Source of the DNA: Hyalangium ruber
Lineage (GTDB): Bacteria; Myxococcota; Myxococcia; Myxococcales; Myxococcaceae
Direction of reading: 5' to 3'
Length of the DNA stretch: 64,000 nt
Assembly (NCBI RefSeq): GCF_034259325.1
Contig: NZ_JAXIVS010000004.1
Coordinates: forward strand, 62,001-126,000
Below are positions 47,246-55,679 of this stretch, piece after piece. The translations under genes were made by a program, and so were the position numbers. The notes below the pieces were generated by a model. That model ran no database searches. It was given only the letters and a program-made list of their open reading frames with translations, and was not told the origin of the DNA. How positions within the stretch are numbered: position 1 is the stretch's first letter; every line of letters starts with the position of its first letter.

Positions 47246-48763
47246 TCACCCTCTCCGGAAGTCGATGGATTGCCCGCGAATGACGACTGGCTGTCCCGGC
47301 GCCTCGATGTCCAGAGGCGCCGTGGCGTGGAGGCGCACCTTGGAGGGCGTCAGCTCGAGGTAGCTGCCCGCCCCGTCCTCCACCCGGAGCGACTTGCCCG
47401 CATCGTCCAGCCGCAGCAGGTGTCCTCCCGGAGTCCGCGCCGTGTAGCGACGCACCGAGCCGCCCTCGACGCCCGTGTCCGAGGGAGCGCTCTCGCCGAA
47501 GAAGCCCCCCATCACCATGCCCCGCGCGGGGTCTCCGTCCGCCAGGACGAGCAGCACCTGATCGCCCACGTCCGGCAACATCACCAGCCCCTTGCCCGAG
47601 CCCGCCCCGAGGCAGAGCACCTGCATCCACTCCGTCTCCACGTCGTTGTAGGCCGGCAGCGTGGCGCGCACCCGGCCCAGTCCGTCCGGATCATCCACGC
47701 GGCTCACCACGCCCAGGGTCGCGGCCGAGGCACGCTCCCGGGCCCGGCGGGGAGGCGGGGCCGAGGACAGCTCCGAGACGAAGCCGCGCTGGGTGTCCAG
47801 CAAGTGGTTCACGGCGGTGAGCACGTAACGGCCGGAAATGGCGGGGGTGATGCCGCGAACCTCTACCCGCGTTCCCGGGCGCAGCCGCGCGTCACCCTCC
47901 GCCAGCGCCGTCAGCACCACCTCTCGGGCGCTGCGGTGGTCCAGCTCCGCCTGGGCGACGGCCTCGGCGTGGGCATCCGCCTCCGCCAGCTCGTTGACGA
48001 GGGCGCGCTCACCGGGGCTCCCCAAGAGCGAGGGAGGCGCTTCCACCTCCACCTTGCGGCCCTGCCGGGCGTGAGAGGCGCGGGCGGAGTGATGCCGCGC
48101 CCGGAGCGGATCCCACCCTCCCGCCGAGACCGAGCGACACGCGGGATCTCCGTTCACCTCCACGGTGGCTTCCTGGAGCGACTCGCCGAGCAGCAGCGGC
48201 AACGGCTCGCCCTCGCCCTCCAGGGTCACCAGCCTCAGCGCGCCGTCTCGGAGCACCAGGTACACGCCACAGCGGTCCGCCAGCTCCACCAGGAAGTCGA
48301 GGTCCGACTGCCCGTGCTGCACCAGGTGTCTCCAGAGCGGCCCAGGTGCCGAGGCCTCAACGGACAGCCCCAGGTCCGACACCACCTCCCGGGCCACATC
48401 CCGCAGCGTCACCTGCACGTGCGCCCGCACCGGCTGGCGCTTGCGCAGTCGGTGGAGCACGTCGTAGCCGCGCACGCGCACTGCGCGCGCGCCTCCAGCC
48501 ATGTGGGCGTATTCCACCGCCGTCACCTCGCCGGAGAAGAGCGGCTCCGCCTGAGCCGTGGTGGAGACGCGCAACGCAGTTCCCGGCGCCACGCCCTGGG
48601 TGATGACACCACCGCGTGGATCCACGAAGGTCAGCTCGCACAGGGTGGGCAGGGAGAGCCGCTGCTGCACCCGCACGGCGCTCAGGTCCCGCAGCTCCGC
48701 GAGGGGCAGCGGCGCGCCGCCCAGCTCGATGGTCACCGCGGGCAGTCCCTGGACGCGGCTCAT
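47246..48763 (-). CDS. VgrG/gp5-gp27-like central spike protein (Afp8-like)
   Basis: 505 residues. The first ~340 residues match phage late-control D/VgrG N-terminal domains (F-S-G-E-V-T-A-V-E-Y, H-G-Q-S-D-L-D-F-L-V-E-L-A), followed by an OB-type portion (G-V-V-S-R-V-D-D-P-D-G-L-G-R-V-R, G-D-Q-V-L-L-V-L-A-D-G-D-P) and a short beta-helical end (Y-L-E-L-T-P-S-K-V-R-L). ATG overlaps the LysM gene stop (ATGA). No fused effector domain. Confidence 0.9.
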   Translation of the reverse strand: MSRVQGLPAVTIELGGAPLPLAELRDLSAVRVQQRLSLPTLCELTFVDPRGGVITQGVAPGTALRVSTTAQAEPLFSGEVTAVEYAHMAGGARAVRVRGYDVLHRLRKRQPVRAHVQVTLRDVAREVVSDLGLSVEASAPGPLWRHLVQHGQSDLDFLVELADRCGVYLVLRDGALRLVTLEGEGEPLPLLLGESLQEATVEVNGDPACRSVSAGGWDPLRARHHSARASHARQGRKVEVEAPPSLLGSPGERALVNELAEADAHAEAVAQAELDHRSAREVVLTALAEGDARLRPGTRVEVRGITPAISGRYVLTAVNHLLDTQRGFVSELSSAPPPRRARERASAATLGVVSRVDDPDGLGRVRATLPAYNDVETEWMQVLCLGAGSGKGLVMLPDVGDQVLLVLADGDPARGMVMGGFFGESAPSDTGVEGGSVRRYTARTPGGHLLRLDDAGKSLRVEDGAGSYLELTPSKVRLHATAPLDIEAPGQPVVIRGQSIDFRRG

Positions 48764-49509
48764 GAGCCCCTCCGGAGCGCGCTGGCCGAGGGCAGCCGGA
48801 GCACCGTTCCCGCGGGGACCTGCATCGGATCAGCGATGCCGTTGAGCGAGGCCACCAGCCGCCAGAGCGCCGGATCGCCGTAATACTGGTGGGCGAGCTC
48901 ATCCAACCGCTGGCCCGCCACCGGCGGTTGCCCGGGTGAGCCGCCCGCCCCGAGCACCTCGTGGGCCTCGAAGGACTCGGGCGGCAGCCGCTCCGTCACC
49001 TGCTCGGCGGTGAGGCCCGCGGGCAGCGGAGGTGGCTTGGCCTCCGAGGAAGCCTCGTCCACTCGCAGGAGCCGCATGCGCAGCCAGGAGCGCCGCGGGG
49101 CTCCGGAGGTCGTGAAGTGCTCCAGCCGCTCCGCGATGGAGGCGACCACGCCCGGCTCATTGATCCGCTTGCCCCAGACCACGCGCACCCGGGGTGGCCG
49201 ACCGAAGCCCCTCTCCTCCACGCTGTTCTCCGCGAGTCGCCACAGCGGCTGGGTGAGATCCCGCACATCCTCCGTCTGGATGGAGGAGCCCAGCAGCGAC
49301 ACATCGAAGAGCAACTCCAGCAGCAACTCCGTGCTGCCCCCGCCGGTGAAGAGGAGCGCGTCGTCCATGGGACCGCCCCCCGTCACGGCTCCGCCCAGGG
49401 AGCGACGGGGCCTCAAGCCCGCGGTGCGCCGTATCACCAGCGTCTCCGGATTGAGGAGCGCGCCGATGCGCTCTCCGCTCGGCTCGAGGAGGAAGGCCAC
49501 GCGCTCCAT
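48760..49509 (-). CDS. LysM-domain tail-tube adaptor (Afp7-like)
   Basis: 249 residues from the ATG at 49507-49509, which overlaps the previous stop (TGATG). The N-terminal ~170 residues hold the adaptor fold (N-P-E-T-L-V-I, V-R-V-V-W-G) and 196-243 a LysM domain (L-D-E-L-A-H-Q-Y-Y-G-D-P-A-L-W-R). In these machines it joins the tube to the spike. Confidence 0.87.
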   Translation of the reverse strand: MERVAFLLEPSGERIGALLNPETLVIRRTAGLRPRRSLGGAVTGGGPMDDALLFTGGGSTELLLELLFDVSLLGSSIQTEDVRDLTQPLWRLAENSVEERGFGRPPRVRVVWGKRINEPGVVASIAERLEHFTTSGAPRRSWLRMRLLRVDEASSEAKPPPLPAGLTAEQVTERLPPESFEAHEVLGAGGSPGQPPVAGQRLDELAHQYYGDPALWRLVASLNGIADPMQVPAGTVLRLPSASALRRGS

Positions 49510-50582
49510 CACTCGCCTCGCTGCTCACGATCGAGCCGGTCCAACCGCTCCCACTGCTGGAGCAGCGCCGCCGCATCCTCCGGATCCGGGGACGAAGGCT
49601 CGGGAAGTTCAGGCCAGTAACAGACAACCCACTCCTCGGAAGGCGGGCTGGACGCGCGGGGCGACGGCCCCGGAGCAGGCAGGGGTGGAGCCTTGGGCGC
49701 ATCGCCTGGCGCTTCCGCGCGTGCCGGAGCCCTTGGCACCTGGAGGACTGTGTTCGGCCCCGTCGCGTGCTCTGCCCTACCGAGACTCCGCGCGGGTTCC
49801 GCGATGGGCATCGAGGTCAGGATGGGACCCAGCAGGGACACCGGGCCCAGCTCCTCCTCCCGTACAGGGGACTCGGAAGCAGTTTCCCGCGTCGCACGGG
49901 GCGCCAGCCCTGGCTCGGACCTCAGCCGATTGGGCGTCGGCATCGATGGAGGAGCGGAGACCTGAGTGGCGGCAGAGACAACGGGCGCTTCCGCCATCGA
50001 AGCCCTCGGCTGTGCCTCTCGGCGCTCGCGCCCGGAAGAAGGGCTCCGTGGCACGGACGGCGCCGAGGAAGCGACGCGGGGCGGCTCGATGCGAGCCTCC
50101 CGAGTGGGTGGCTGGGCCGCCACGCCAGGAGACTCCGGCGTGCGAGTTCGCGGCGTGGAGGTGGCCACGTTCCTGGGCGCGGAAGGAACCTGCTCCGCCG
50201 TACGCCGCGCCGGGGGAGGGAATTTGAAGACAGGCACCGCGGGCGGTGGGGACACAGGTTTCTCCACGGAAGACAGCAGGTGCGGCGCGCTCTGGCGGAC
50301 CTGCTCGACCCATTCCGCGGGAGGACCGGCCCGCAGCGCCTGAACATCCCGCAGCCAGTGACTCGGAGGCCCGTGAGAGGGCCTGGGCTCGCGTGGCGCG
50401 GAAGGAGCCTCCGGCAACGCCTCCTCCGCGCGCGGAGCCTCCTCCTCTCGAGGAGACACCTCGGCCCGAGGCGTCTCGGGCTCGACGGGCTCCGAGAGCA
50501 CCGCCTCCGCCCACGCCTTCATCCGCTTCGCCACGGCGCGGAGCAACGCGGCGCGCAACCCTTTCTCGAAGAGCTCAGCCAC
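49509..50582 (-). CDS. Proline/serine-rich protein in the injection-system operon, function unknown
   Basis: 357 residues from the GTG at 50580-50582, overlapping the tube gene by eight bases. A short N-terminal helix (V/M-A-E-L-F-E-K-G-L-R-A-A-L-L-R) leads into ~270 residues of low-complexity Pro/Ala/Ser/Arg/Glu sequence and an acidic/aromatic C-terminal end (E-E-W-V-V-C-Y-W-P-E-L ... Q-Q-W-E-R-L-D-R). It sits where other systems encode small tube-initiator or tape-measure proteins. Low complexity makes it unsafe to name. Confidence 0.6.
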   Translation of the reverse strand: MAELFEKGLRAALLRAVAKRMKAWAEAVLSEPVEPETPRAEVSPREEEAPRAEEALPEAPSAPREPRPSHGPPSHWLRDVQALRAGPPAEWVEQVRQSAPHLLSSVEKPVSPPPAVPVFKFPPPARRTAEQVPSAPRNVATSTPRTRTPESPGVAAQPPTREARIEPPRVASSAPSVPRSPSSGRERREAQPRASMAEAPVVSAATQVSAPPSMPTPNRLRSEPGLAPRATRETASESPVREEELGPVSLLGPILTSMPIAEPARSLGRAEHATGPNTVLQVPRAPARAEAPGDAPKAPPLPAPGPSPRASSPPSEEWVVCYWPELPEPSSPDPEDAAALLQQWERLDRLDREQRGE

Positions 50583-51063
50583 GGTTGAAGGACTCGAAGG
50601 TGATGACGAGGGACTCGATGGCCACCAGCTGCCCGAGCGCATCGAGGGGAGCGCCGTGCCATTCCGACGGCCAGGCCTCCAGCAGGTTCCAGCGCAGCAC
50701 CTCCGTCACGCCGTCCATGGCGAGCATCAGCACCGACACGTTCTTGCGCTGCGGCTGCCCGCTGACCGAGGCCTGGAACCACGTCCACAGGTCCGACGAG
50801 CGGGTGAGCCCATAGCGCAGCGTCACCTCGCCCAACCGCAGCGGGCCCGCCAGCTTGCGCACCACCGTGCCGCCCCCTCCCTCTCGGTAGGGGATGACCT
50901 CCACCTTCGCGTGCAGCCCGTCGAACTGGGTGAAGTGCCCCTCGTTCACCCCGTCGATGAGCAGCTTGAAGTTGTAGGCGCGAAACGGATCCACCTGCGC
51001 GCCCGGCTGTGCGCCGGGATCCTGCTCGGGCGGTGGCGCCTCGGGTGCCTTGGCCTCAGCCAT
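50575..51063 (-). CDS. Phage tail tube (gp19-like) inner-tube protein
   Basis: 162 residues. After a short Pro-rich leader, the beta-barrel core starts D-P-F-R-A-Y-N-F-K-L-L-I-D-G and continues F-T-Q-F-D-G-L, R-K-L-A-G-P-L, L-T-R-S-S-D-L-W-T-W-F, as in T4-like gp19/Afp1 tube proteins. Only one tube gene is present, whereas the Afp type has two or three. It overlaps the sheath gene by eight bases. Confidence 0.9.
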   Translation of the reverse strand: MAEAKAPEAPPPEQDPGAQPGAQVDPFRAYNFKLLIDGVNEGHFTQFDGLHAKVEVIPYREGGGGTVVRKLAGPLRLGEVTLRYGLTRSSDLWTWFQASVSGQPQRKNVSVLMLAMDGVTEVLRWNLLEAWPSEWHGAPLDALGQLVAIESLVITFESFNRG

Positions 51064-52264
51064 TCTTCACCTCCTCCACTTCCGCGCCCCCGGCGTGCTG
51101 GCCGATGCGGAAGATGATGAACTCGGCCGGCTTCACCGGTGCCAGGCCGATCAGCGTCACCACCTGCCCCGCGTCGATGATCTCCGGCGGGTTGGTCTGC
51201 TCGTCGCACTGCACGAAGAAGGCCTGCTCCGGGGTGCGGCCCAGCAGCGCCCCGTCGCGCCACAGCCGCAGCAGGAACGAGTACACGTCCCGGTGGATGT
51301 TGCCCCACAGCGTCGGCGCGTTCGGCTCGAACACCGTCCAGCCCGTGCCCAGGGCGATGGACTCCTCCACGAAGTTGAACAGGCGCCGCACGTTCACGTA
51401 GCGCCACTCGCTGTCGCCCCCCGCCACCGTGCGCGCGCCCCACACGCGGATGCCCCGGTTGGGGAAGTAGCGAATGCAGTTCACGCCGTTCGAGTTGAGC
51501 TCCGCCTGCTCATCCGGGGTGATGTGGCGCACCAGGTTGCCCGCGCCGAACACCACCTCGTTGGCCGGCGCCTTGTGGACCCCGCGCGTCACGTCCGTGC
51601 GCGCGTAGATGCCCGCCATGTGTCCGGAGGGCGGCGCGTTCACCCGCTCCCCCGTCATTGGATCCTCCACGGTGATCCACGGGAAGTAGAACGCTCCGAA
51701 GCCGTTGTCCGACATGCGCGGGCGCAGCCCCTTGGCGGGTCCCTCCGGCGCCGCGGCGGGAGGCTTCCCTGGCGACTCCAGCAACCCCACCCGCGTGAGC
51801 TGGGCGATGTCCTCCACGTCCTCGGGCGAATCCAGGATGGCGATGCGGTCCTTCATCTTCTCCGCGTGCGAGATCAGCGCATCGTGCGCTCCGGGATCGG
51901 AGAAGCCCGGGGCCGCCACCATGGCCACCTCGCTCACCTCCTCGAGCACCGCCAGCCCCTCGCGCCGGCGCGTGCCGCCGGTGATTCGCGGGCTGTCGCC
52001 GATGTTGATGACGAAGCAGCGCCGCCCACCGTTGAGGAAGAAGCCGTACACGGCGCGAGACAGGTCCGTGCCCGGCAGGTCCGGCCGCGTGAACTCCTTG
52101 AGGAACTGGGGCCAGCCGTTGATGGCCACCGCCTCGTGCAGGCGCGCGTCCGCCAGCGGCGCTCGGCCCACGAAGGCCGCCGTCGTCGTCCCCACTCCTT
52201 GGATGGAGCGTGACCCGGTGGAGACCTCCTCCACGTAGATACCGGGCGTCAGGTAGTTCGGCAC
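51056..52264 (-). CDS. Contractile tail sheath protein
   Basis: 402 residues. Start M-P-N-Y-L-T-P-G-I-Y-V-E-E-V is the phage sheath N-terminus, with T-A-A-F-V-G, G-I-R-V-W-G-A-R-T and the end motif V-T-L-I-G-L-A-P-V-K-P-A-E-F-I-I-F characteristic of contractile injection sheaths. Shorter than most Afp sheaths but with both ends of the core. A single sheath gene is present. The stop of the DUF4255 gene is one base upstream. Confidence 0.93.
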   Translation of the reverse strand: MPNYLTPGIYVEEVSTGSRSIQGVGTTTAAFVGRAPLADARLHEAVAINGWPQFLKEFTRPDLPGTDLSRAVYGFFLNGGRRCFVINIGDSPRITGGTRRREGLAVLEEVSEVAMVAAPGFSDPGAHDALISHAEKMKDRIAILDSPEDVEDIAQLTRVGLLESPGKPPAAAPEGPAKGLRPRMSDNGFGAFYFPWITVEDPMTGERVNAPPSGHMAGIYARTDVTRGVHKAPANEVVFGAGNLVRHITPDEQAELNSNGVNCIRYFPNRGIRVWGARTVAGGDSEWRYVNVRRLFNFVEESIALGTGWTVFEPNAPTLWGNIHRDVYSFLLRLWRDGALLGRTPEQAFFVQCDEQTNPPEIIDAGQVVTLIGLAPVKPAEFIIFRIGQHAGGAEVEEVKNG

Positions 52265-52265
52265 G

Positions 52266-52949
52266 TCACCCCTCCTTCAGCGGCAGACGGATCACCAGCG
52301 GCTCTTGATTGGGAGTCAGCGCCTCGGCGCCCACGTGGAGCACCTCGCCCTTGGCCCGCACCTCCAGGCCCCCGAGGGACTCCACGGGCGGCACGAGCGG
52401 GAAGTGGAAGTAGCCCCGCGCGTCCGTGCGCGTGCCCAGCTTCAGCGACGGCAGCTCCACCAGCGCGCCCGGGATGGGCACGTCTCCAGGCCCCACCACG
52501 CGGCCTCGCAGCTCCTCGGGGCTGGCCGATCGGAGGACGAGCGGGAAGCGCACGCGCTGGACGTTCGGCTCGGCGCGCTCGCGGCGCACCGGCACGCGCA
52601 CCCGGAAGGCGGGGCGCGGGGGCACACCCAGCGTGGCCCACAGCTCCAGCGGGACCGGCGAGAGCTCCACCTCGAAGTCAGCGATCTCCAGCGCCGAGAA
52701 GACGAGCTCACCCAGCAGGTGGTGGGCGCGCTCCGGCGTCTGCGCCCCCACGGTGATGAGGTAGCAGACGGAGAACTGCAGCGGCACGCGGCGCCCCGTG
52801 CGCGCGGGAGGCAAGGCGCCCAGCTCGAGCAGGTAGAGGCTCACGCCCTCCTCCAGGGAGCTTCGATCCGGAGTCGCGAGCGAGACGGGCATGTCTCCCA
52901 CCACGCGCCCTACCCATGCCTTCAGGCGCTGGTCGACCTGGTCGATCAT
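52266..52949 (-). CDS. DUF4255 tail-terminator-like protein with carboxypeptidase-regulatory-like domain
   Basis: 227 residues. The N-terminal ~120 match the Pvc16/Afp16 type (M-I-D-Q-V-D-Q-R-L, V-S-L-Y-L-L-E-L, L-L-G-E-L-V-F-S-A-L), the tail terminator that caps the tube. Residues ~140-215 add a beta sandwich of the carboxypeptidase-regulatory kind (L-R-G-R-V-V-G-P-G-D-V-P-I-P-G-A, T-D-A-R-G-Y-F-H-F). First gene of the operon; the promoter must lie in the 52950-53168 gap. Confidence 0.8.
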   Translation of the reverse strand: MIDQVDQRLKAWVGRVVGDMPVSLATPDRSSLEEGVSLYLLELGALPPARTGRRVPLQFSVCYLITVGAQTPERAHHLLGELVFSALEIADFEVELSPVPLELWATLGVPPRPAFRVRVPVRRERAEPNVQRVRFPLVLRSASPEELRGRVVGPGDVPIPGALVELPSLKLGTRTDARGYFHFPLVPPVESLGGLEVRAKGEVLHVGAEALTPNQEPLVIRLPLKEG

Positions 52950-53033
52950 CCCCTCGCTCCCGGATCAGCGCGGTCCCCTGCTCCAATCCCCGCACAACGT
53001 GGCTGCCAAAGTTGCACTCGCGGACGCAGCCGG

Positions 53034-53057
53034 GAACCTGCGCTCCAGGGCAGGTTC
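53034..53057. promoter_or_regulatory. 8-bp inverted repeat upstream of the injection-system operon
   Basis: GAACCTGC at 53034-53041 and GCAGGTTC at 53050-53057 form a perfect 8-bp stem with an eight-base loop. It sits in the divergent gap between the injection-system operon and an outer-membrane protein gene. Operator or attenuator function is a guess. Confidence 0.35.
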
Positions 53058-53168
53058 GCGTCAGCGCTTCAACAAAAGGACTCGTGTCGTTTTTCGCGCC
53101 ACACCGGCTTCTCTTTCCCTGAGCGTCCGCGAATGATGGACGCCTCCTTCTTCAGGATGACCCTCTCG

Positions 53169-53834
53169 ATGATCAGACGTTTAGCCACCCCTCTGTCCCG
53201 CCATGGCACCGCGCTGGCCTGGATGCTGGTGCTGGGCTCGGGCGCGAAGTCCCTGGCACAGACCTCGGAGACCTCCACCTCGGACGGGGAGACGCCTCAG
53301 GTCGAGGCCACTCCGAGCGAGGCACCTTCCGGAGGCCTTCGACTCGGAGCGATGCTGGATGTGGGCGCGCCGGATGGCGTGGGCGTCTCCGCGGTGGTGC
53401 GTCCCATCGAGTGGCTGCGGCTCAACGCCGGGCTCACGACGAACACCCTGAGCGTCGGTGTGCGCGGAGGCATCAGCCTGGTGCCGCTGTCCACCTTCAT
53501 CGCACCGTCGCTCAACGCGGACGTCGGCCATTACTTCGACGCCAACTACAACGAGCTCGTGGACAGGCTGGGCGGCATTCCCCTGCGGACCCAGGTGCCC
53601 ATCGACGAGGTCGGCTTCAACTACGTGGGGGCCAGCGTGGGGCTGGAGATCGGCAAGCCGGAGCGCTTCTCCTTCTTCCTGCGCGCCGGCCTCACCCACG
53701 GCTCGCTGACCATCGATGACGCGGAGGCCCTGCTGCAGGACGTGACGGGAGATCCCGACCTCACCGCCAAGCCGCTGACCATCCGCTTCACCAGCCCGTC
53801 CATCAAGCTGGGCTTCCTCCTCTACTTCTTCTGA
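53169..53834 (+). CDS. Probable outer-membrane beta-barrel protein, function unknown
   Basis: 221 residues from the ATG at 53169, chosen because it gives a normal signal peptide (R-R then L-A-W-M-L-V-L-G, cleavage near K-S-L-A-Q); ATGs at 53133 and 53157 are also in frame. The mature part has alternating hydrophobic strands (L-R-L-G-A-M-L-D-V-G, V-G-V-R-G-G-I-S-L, F-F-L-R-A-G-L-T-H) and ends with an aromatic L-Y-F-F, as in barrel proteins. The next lipoprotein gene starts 12 bases later. Confidence 0.6.
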   Translation: MIRRLATPLSRHGTALAWMLVLGSGAKSLAQTSETSTSDGETPQVEATPSEAPSGGLRLGAMLDVGAPDGVGVSAVVRPIEWLRLNAGLTTNTLSVGVRGGISLVPLSTFIAPSLNADVGHYFDANYNELVDRLGGIPLRTQVPIDEVGFNYVGASVGLEIGKPERFSFFLRAGLTHGSLTIDDAEALLQDVTGDPDLTAKPLTIRFTSPSIKLGFLLYFF

Positions 53835-53846
53835 GCGAACCGCCCC

Positions 53847-54395
53847 ATGCGATCTTCCTACCGCATCCTGCTCCTCACCCTGCCGCTGCTGACCGTCGGC
53901 TGCGGCGATCTGTTCTACGTCGAGGCGGAGACCGAAGAGCTCTGCAAGACGCAGCGCGATCTGTCCTTCCCGGCAGGCCTGCCCCTTCCTGGCAGCGTCC
54001 AGCAGACCTTCCTCTTTCCCGTCAGCGACATCACCGCCACCATCCCCGCTGGCGACACCGAGTCCGTGCTGCGCGTGCGGTCCTTCACGCTGAAGGCCAC
54101 CAGCGGCAACCCGGAGCTGAGCGGCATCGAGAAGGCCAGCTTGACGCTGCGCCTGCAGAATCAGTCCCGGCCCACCACCCTGCTGGAGTACCGGCGCGCC
54201 GCGAACCAGCCCTCCACCCAGACGCTGTCGGCGACAGGCAACGGCACGTTGGATCTCCAGGAGCTGATCCGCGAGGAGGAGCTGGAGCTGACGATGGAGG
54301 CCAGCGGCGCCCTGCCCCCGCGCGCCTGGACGGCGGACCTGACGGTCTGCGCCGGCCTGCGGCTCAAGGCGGACTTCTTCGACATGATCTTCTGA
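53847..54395 (+). CDS. Lipoprotein, function unknown
   Basis: 182 residues; lipobox L-T-V-G-C (Cys19). The mature part is beta-rich (T-F-L-F-P-V-S-D-I-T-A-T, L-R-V-R-S-F-T-L-K-A) without a known motif. Probably co-transcribed with the barrel-like gene before it. Confidence 0.65.
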   Translation: MRSSYRILLLTLPLLTVGCGDLFYVEAETEELCKTQRDLSFPAGLPLPGSVQQTFLFPVSDITATIPAGDTESVLRVRSFTLKATSGNPELSGIEKASLTLRLQNQSRPTTLLEYRRAANQPSTQTLSATGNGTLDLQELIREEELELTMEASGALPPRAWTADLTVCAGLRLKADFFDMIF

Positions 54396-54413
54396 AGTCC
54401 GCCGACCGCGAGC

Positions 54414-54953
54414 CTACGGCTCGGTGGGAAGCTGCAGGCGCCCACCGAGCACCTGGCTCTCCGCGTACCGCGACATCGTCTGGCGCAGGTACTCCAGGTG
54501 GTCCTCCTCCTCCGCCTGGCGCAGCGTGAAGCTGTCCAGCGCGTCGTCGTCGTCCGCCTCCTCCGCCAGCGCCGCCAGCAGGTCCCACCCCGCGTTGTCC
54601 ACCAGCTCCGCCGCCATCAGCGCGTGGAACAGGTGCTGCAGCGCCACATCCTCCCGGAGGATGACCTGCTCGATGCCACGCGCCTCCTGCGCCACCAGCC
54701 GCGACATCTCCGACTCGCCGTTGGCGTCCCCGCCCAGCGCCTGGATCTGCTCCTCCAGCCACGCCTGGTGCTCGGCCTCCTCGTCCCGGTAGGCCTGCAT
54801 GGTGTCCAACATCCCTCGGACCTGCGGGTCCTCCGAGGCCTCCATCTGCCGCAGGATGCGGTCGTAGAGCTTCACGCTGGTGCGCTCGAAGGTGAGCCGC
54901 TCATGGAGCAGATCCACCAGCTTCTCCGGGTTCTTCTCCGCCAGCTTCTTCAT
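54414..54953 (-). CDS. Ferritin-like domain protein
   Basis: 179 residues; ATG at 54951-54953 with GGAGG six bases upstream. A four-helix bundle with carboxylate/His positions in E-R-T-S-V-K-L-Y, D-E-E-A-E-H-Q-A-W, and E-E-E-D-H-L-E-Y-L. These resemble DUF892/rubrerythrin-like proteins that store or oxidise iron or scavenge peroxide. Faces a CBS-domain gene on the other strand. Confidence 0.82.
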   Translation of the reverse strand: MKKLAEKNPEKLVDLLHERLTFERTSVKLYDRILRQMEASEDPQVRGMLDTMQAYRDEEAEHQAWLEEQIQALGGDANGESEMSRLVAQEARGIEQVILREDVALQHLFHALMAAELVDNAGWDLLAALAEEADDDDALDSFTLRQAEEEDHLEYLRQTMSRYAESQVLGGRLQLPTEP

Positions 54954-55145
54954 GACGGGCCTCCTGTGGGCTTCCACCAAGGCTATGCATTGGGAAGCGG
55001 GCCCACCCCGCTCGCCTGGTGGGCAGGCATGTGAGCGAGCCTTGAAGAATGCACCCTTTGCGCGTCCGCCCTGGCCCGCACAGCCGATGCGCGCCCGCGG
55101 GAGCGACTCCACCCTCTGCCTGCGACTGAACCCCGAGGAAGGTCC

Positions 55146-55664
55146 ATGACCGACGCCATCGAGAAGTTCATGACCCGCTCCGTCCACACCATCGGGACGA
55201 AGAGCCCGCTCACCGAAGCCCACCGGATGATGAACGACCACGCCATCCGCCACCTCCCGGTGCTCGAGGGAGGACGCCTCGTGGGGATGCTGTCCCAGCG
55301 GGACCTGCACCTCATCGAGACGCTCAAGGACGTGGACCCCAAGGAGGTTCTCGTCGAGGAGGCCATGTCCCAGGACGCCTACACCGTCCTCCCAGAGGTG
55401 TCGCTGGAGGAGGTGGCACGGGAGATGGCGCTCCACAAGTACGGCTCGGCCGTCATCGCTCGCAGCAGGGAAGTCCTAGGCATCTTCACCACCACGGACG
55501 CGCTTCGGGCCCTGAGCACCGTGCTCTCCACGCCCAGGAAGGCGGTCGCTCGCAAGGTCTCGAAGCCCGCCGCCCGCGGGACCAAGACGAAGGCACCGAC
55601 CCAGCGGACCGCCGCCAAGGCCCGGAAGGGCTCGGGACAGTCGGCTCGGCGCTCCCGACGCTGA
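55146..55664 (+). CDS. CBS-pair protein with basic histone-H1-like tail
   Basis: 172 residues. Two CBS repeats (V-H-T-I-G-T-K-S-P-L-T-E-A; A-Y-T-V-L-P-E-V-S-L-E-E-V) with I-R-H-L-P-V-L-E, R-L-V-G-M-L-S-Q-R-D and V-L-G-I-F-T-T-T-D. They would bind an adenine nucleotide. The last ~45 residues are Lys/Arg/Ala-rich (K-K-A-V-A-R-K type repeats), an unusual DNA-binding-like tail. Confidence 0.8.
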   Translation: MTDAIEKFMTRSVHTIGTKSPLTEAHRMMNDHAIRHLPVLEGGRLVGMLSQRDLHLIETLKDVDPKEVLVEEAMSQDAYTVLPEVSLEEVAREMALHKYGSAVIARSREVLGIFTTTDALRALSTVLSTPRKAVARKVSKPAARGTKTKAPTQRTAAKARKGSGQSARRSRR

Positions 55665-55679
55665 AGCACGCGGGGAAGG

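Noticed and set aside
41826-52949. Ordinary prophage as explanation of the tail genes
   Set aside because: No capsid, portal, terminase, integrase or lysis genes; gene content matches contractile injection systems.
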